This document shows, piece after piece, positions 4,495 to 5,760 of a stretch of 5,760 nt of DNA. Each line of letters starts with the position of its first letter. Position 1 is the first letter of the stretch. The notes beneath the pieces are model-generated. The model did not search any database, was not told the origin of the DNA, and saw nothing but the letters and a program-made list of their open reading frames with translations. The stretch is from contig DPRT01000146.1 in the NCBI GenBank assembly GCA_003538615.1, positions 7,089-12,848 of the forward strand, written 5' to 3'. This DNA comes from Holophagaceae bacterium. GTDB lineage: Bacteria > Acidobacteriota > Holophagae > Holophagales > Holophagaceae. The position numbers and the translations under genes are program-made.

Positions 4495-5760
4495 CTAGTG
4501 GACCTTGGACGGGGCGAACTCGGCGCTCGCACCGTGGCAGACAGCGCAGGATTCAGCAGCGCTGTTGAGCGTGGTGCGCTTCACCAGCACCTGGCCACCG
4601 TTCAGGGTCATGTGGGCCTTGGCGGCGGAGCTGTCGTGGCAGCTGACGCAGGAGGCCGTGAACGGCGTGGTCATCATGTCGTCGTCGTTGATGGTGGCCA
4701 GCGCGGCCTTGGCATCAGCCGGAGTGCGGTTGGTGCCGTTGAGGAACACGCCGTTGTCCGCTTCCTGGCGGGAGGCCAGGGTCTTGGCGGGCACGCCATC
4801 GTAGCCGTTGTAGGTGTGGCAGCTCTGGCAGTTGTTCAGGATGCCGGGGAAGCCGATCTTGCCGGCATCGACCAGGGTCAAGGCATTACGGAAATCGCGG
4901 GCGTCGCGGAAGGGCTCGGTGCGGTCCTTCCCGGCGTGGATGCCGTGGATCATGTCCTTGAAGTTGTTCGTCAGCTGCGGCAGCGCCAGGGCGGCGTTCG
5001 CCACGGTGGGATCCACGCCCCACGAGGTCAGGGTGGCGTAGGTGGCGGACGCAGGATCGAGCCCGTTCATGTAGGCATCGGTGGCGCCGCGGCCGCTGGT
5101 GGTCATCCCGGGCACATGGCACTGGACGCACAGCTGGACCTCGTAGACGCGGTTGCCTCCGTGGCCTTCGAACCACTCGTGGCACTTGGCGCACTTGGCG
5201 GAATCGATGACCTTGCGGCGGACCGTGTCGCCGGTCACGGCCTTGACGACCGAGATGGCGTGGCGGGCGCCCGCCGGACTGACCTGGGTGAAGTAGCCCT
5301 GGAGGCCGACCGAGCGCAGCTTGGCGTCGGCGGGGAAGGCCGACAGGATGGTGGCGGTGTAGTAGCCGCTGGCATCCGGGGCGGACAGGGTGCCGACCGT
5401 CAGGGCCTTGTTGGTATCCCGCAGGTCAGCGATGGACACGGTCTTGGGCTGGCCGTTGGCGAGGCCCAGGTTGTTGTAGTCCACGGGTGACACACCCTCC
5501 TGGTCCAGCGCATAGGCCAGCAGGAAGCTGGGCCCGCCGGTATAGCCGGTGAGGGAAGCCGACCCGCCCGCCGCGGCGGCGTTGAGGGTGACGGGAGTGC
5601 CGTCAGCATTGATGCGGAACACGACCGTGGCGGTGGTGCCGGACACGGCGGCCGACTTGACCTCGTAGGTGAAGGTGGTCAGCCCGGCCGGAATGGTCGG
5701 ATTGTGCGGCGTCACATTCGAGGCCATGTGGTAGGTCTGGATGTCGGCAGGCAGGTGGCA
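4495..5760 (-). CDS. OmcA/MtrC-family multiheme c-type cytochrome, C-terminal part (5' end outside window)
   Basis: The frame stays open to the right edge, giving 421 residues before TAG at 4495-4497. Five complete CxxCH haem motifs are visible: 5193-5179 (C-A-K-C-H), 5130-5116 (C-V-Q-C-H), 4830-4816 (C-Q-S-C-H), 4650-4636 (C-V-S-C-H) and 4548-4534 (C-A-V-C-H). The first two codons at the edge read Cys-His, the end of a sixth. About 180 residues of strand-rich, haem-free sequence separate that sixth motif from the pentahaem tail. This matches the alternating barrel and pentahaem modules of decahaem MtrC/OmcA proteins, which carry electrons from the outer membrane to extracellular acceptors. 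Histidines such as those in M-I-H-G-I-H (near 4950) are likely distal haem ligands. ATG at 5727 is internal, because coding continues upstream of it. The signal or lipoprotein sequence is off the window. The family call is strong; the full haem count and acceptor are unknown. Confidence 0.88.
   Translation of the reverse strand, partial: CHLPADIQTYHMASNVTPHNPTIPAGLTTFTYEVKSAAVSGTTATVVFRINADGTPVTLNAAAAGGSASLTGYTGGPSFLLAYALDQEGVSPVDYNNLGLANGQPKTVSIADLRDTNKALTVGTLSAPDASGYYTATILSAFPADAKLRSVGLQGYFTQVSPAGARHAISVVKAVTGDTVRRKVIDSAKCAKCHEWFEGHGGNRVYEVQLCVQCHVPGMTTSGRGATDAYMNGLDPASATYATLTSWGVDPTVANAALALPQLTNNFKDMIHGIHAGKDRTEPFRDARDFRNALTLVDAGKIGFPGILNNCQSCHTYNGYDGVPAKTLASRQEADNGVFLNGTNRTPADAKAALATINDDDMMTTPFTASCVSCHDSSAAKAHMTLNGGQVLVKRTTLNSAAESCAVCHGASAEFAPSKVH

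Noticed and set aside
4402..5490. A 362-residue open frame on the plus strand opposite the multiheme cytochrome
   Set aside because: It is antisense to a gene with five intact CxxCH motifs, and its Gly/Val/Ala-rich translation shows no family features. It also starts inside the terminator hairpin region.
5725..5727. ATG at 5727 as the start of the cytochrome
   Set aside because: The frame continues to the window edge and its first two codons complete a haem-binding Cys-His, so this Met is internal.

Overview
The window comes from a high-GC bacterium. The gene families present are an OmcA/MtrC-type multiheme cytochrome, a fused System II cytochrome c synthase, an exported helix-hairpin-helix protein and IscR-like Rrf2 regulators. 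Together they suggest a metal-reducing or otherwise cytochrome-rich anaerobe. My best guess is Acidobacteriota of the Holophaga/Geothrix type, with deltaproteobacterial lineages as the alternative. This is inferred from gene content and protein flavour, not from a marker gene.

Layout, left to right. Positions 1-330 (+) hold the C-terminal end of a dihydroorotate dehydrogenase-like flavoprotein, closed by a perfect 14-bp hairpin. Positions 477-1022 (+) and 1526-1080 (-) hold two convergent paralogous Rrf2 regulators. Both keep an IscR-like Cys3His ligand set, and they share a 21-bp perfect hairpin between their stop codons. The plus-strand copy carries an extra Lys/Ala/Pro-rich tail. The other copy has a Crp/Fnr-like palindrome upstream. 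From 1679 to the right edge everything is on the minus strand. Read in the direction of transcription, this is a large multiheme cytochrome (open at the window edge), a 150-base gap with two tandem hairpins, a small exported HhH protein, then the fused ResB-CcsA synthase ending in a classic hairpin plus T-run terminator.

How the genes fit together. The cytochrome needs covalent haem attachment outside the cytoplasmic membrane, and CcsBA performs that step in System II organisms. The HhH protein lies 35 bases upstream of ccsBA and is probably cotranscribed with it. The Rrf2 pair are plausible redox, iron-sulfur or NO sensors, but their control of the neighbouring cytochrome genes is inferred from position only. 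All stretches without a gene are about 150 bases or shorter, and their hairpins and candidate sites are listed. I saw no RNA gene, mobile element or CRISPR array.
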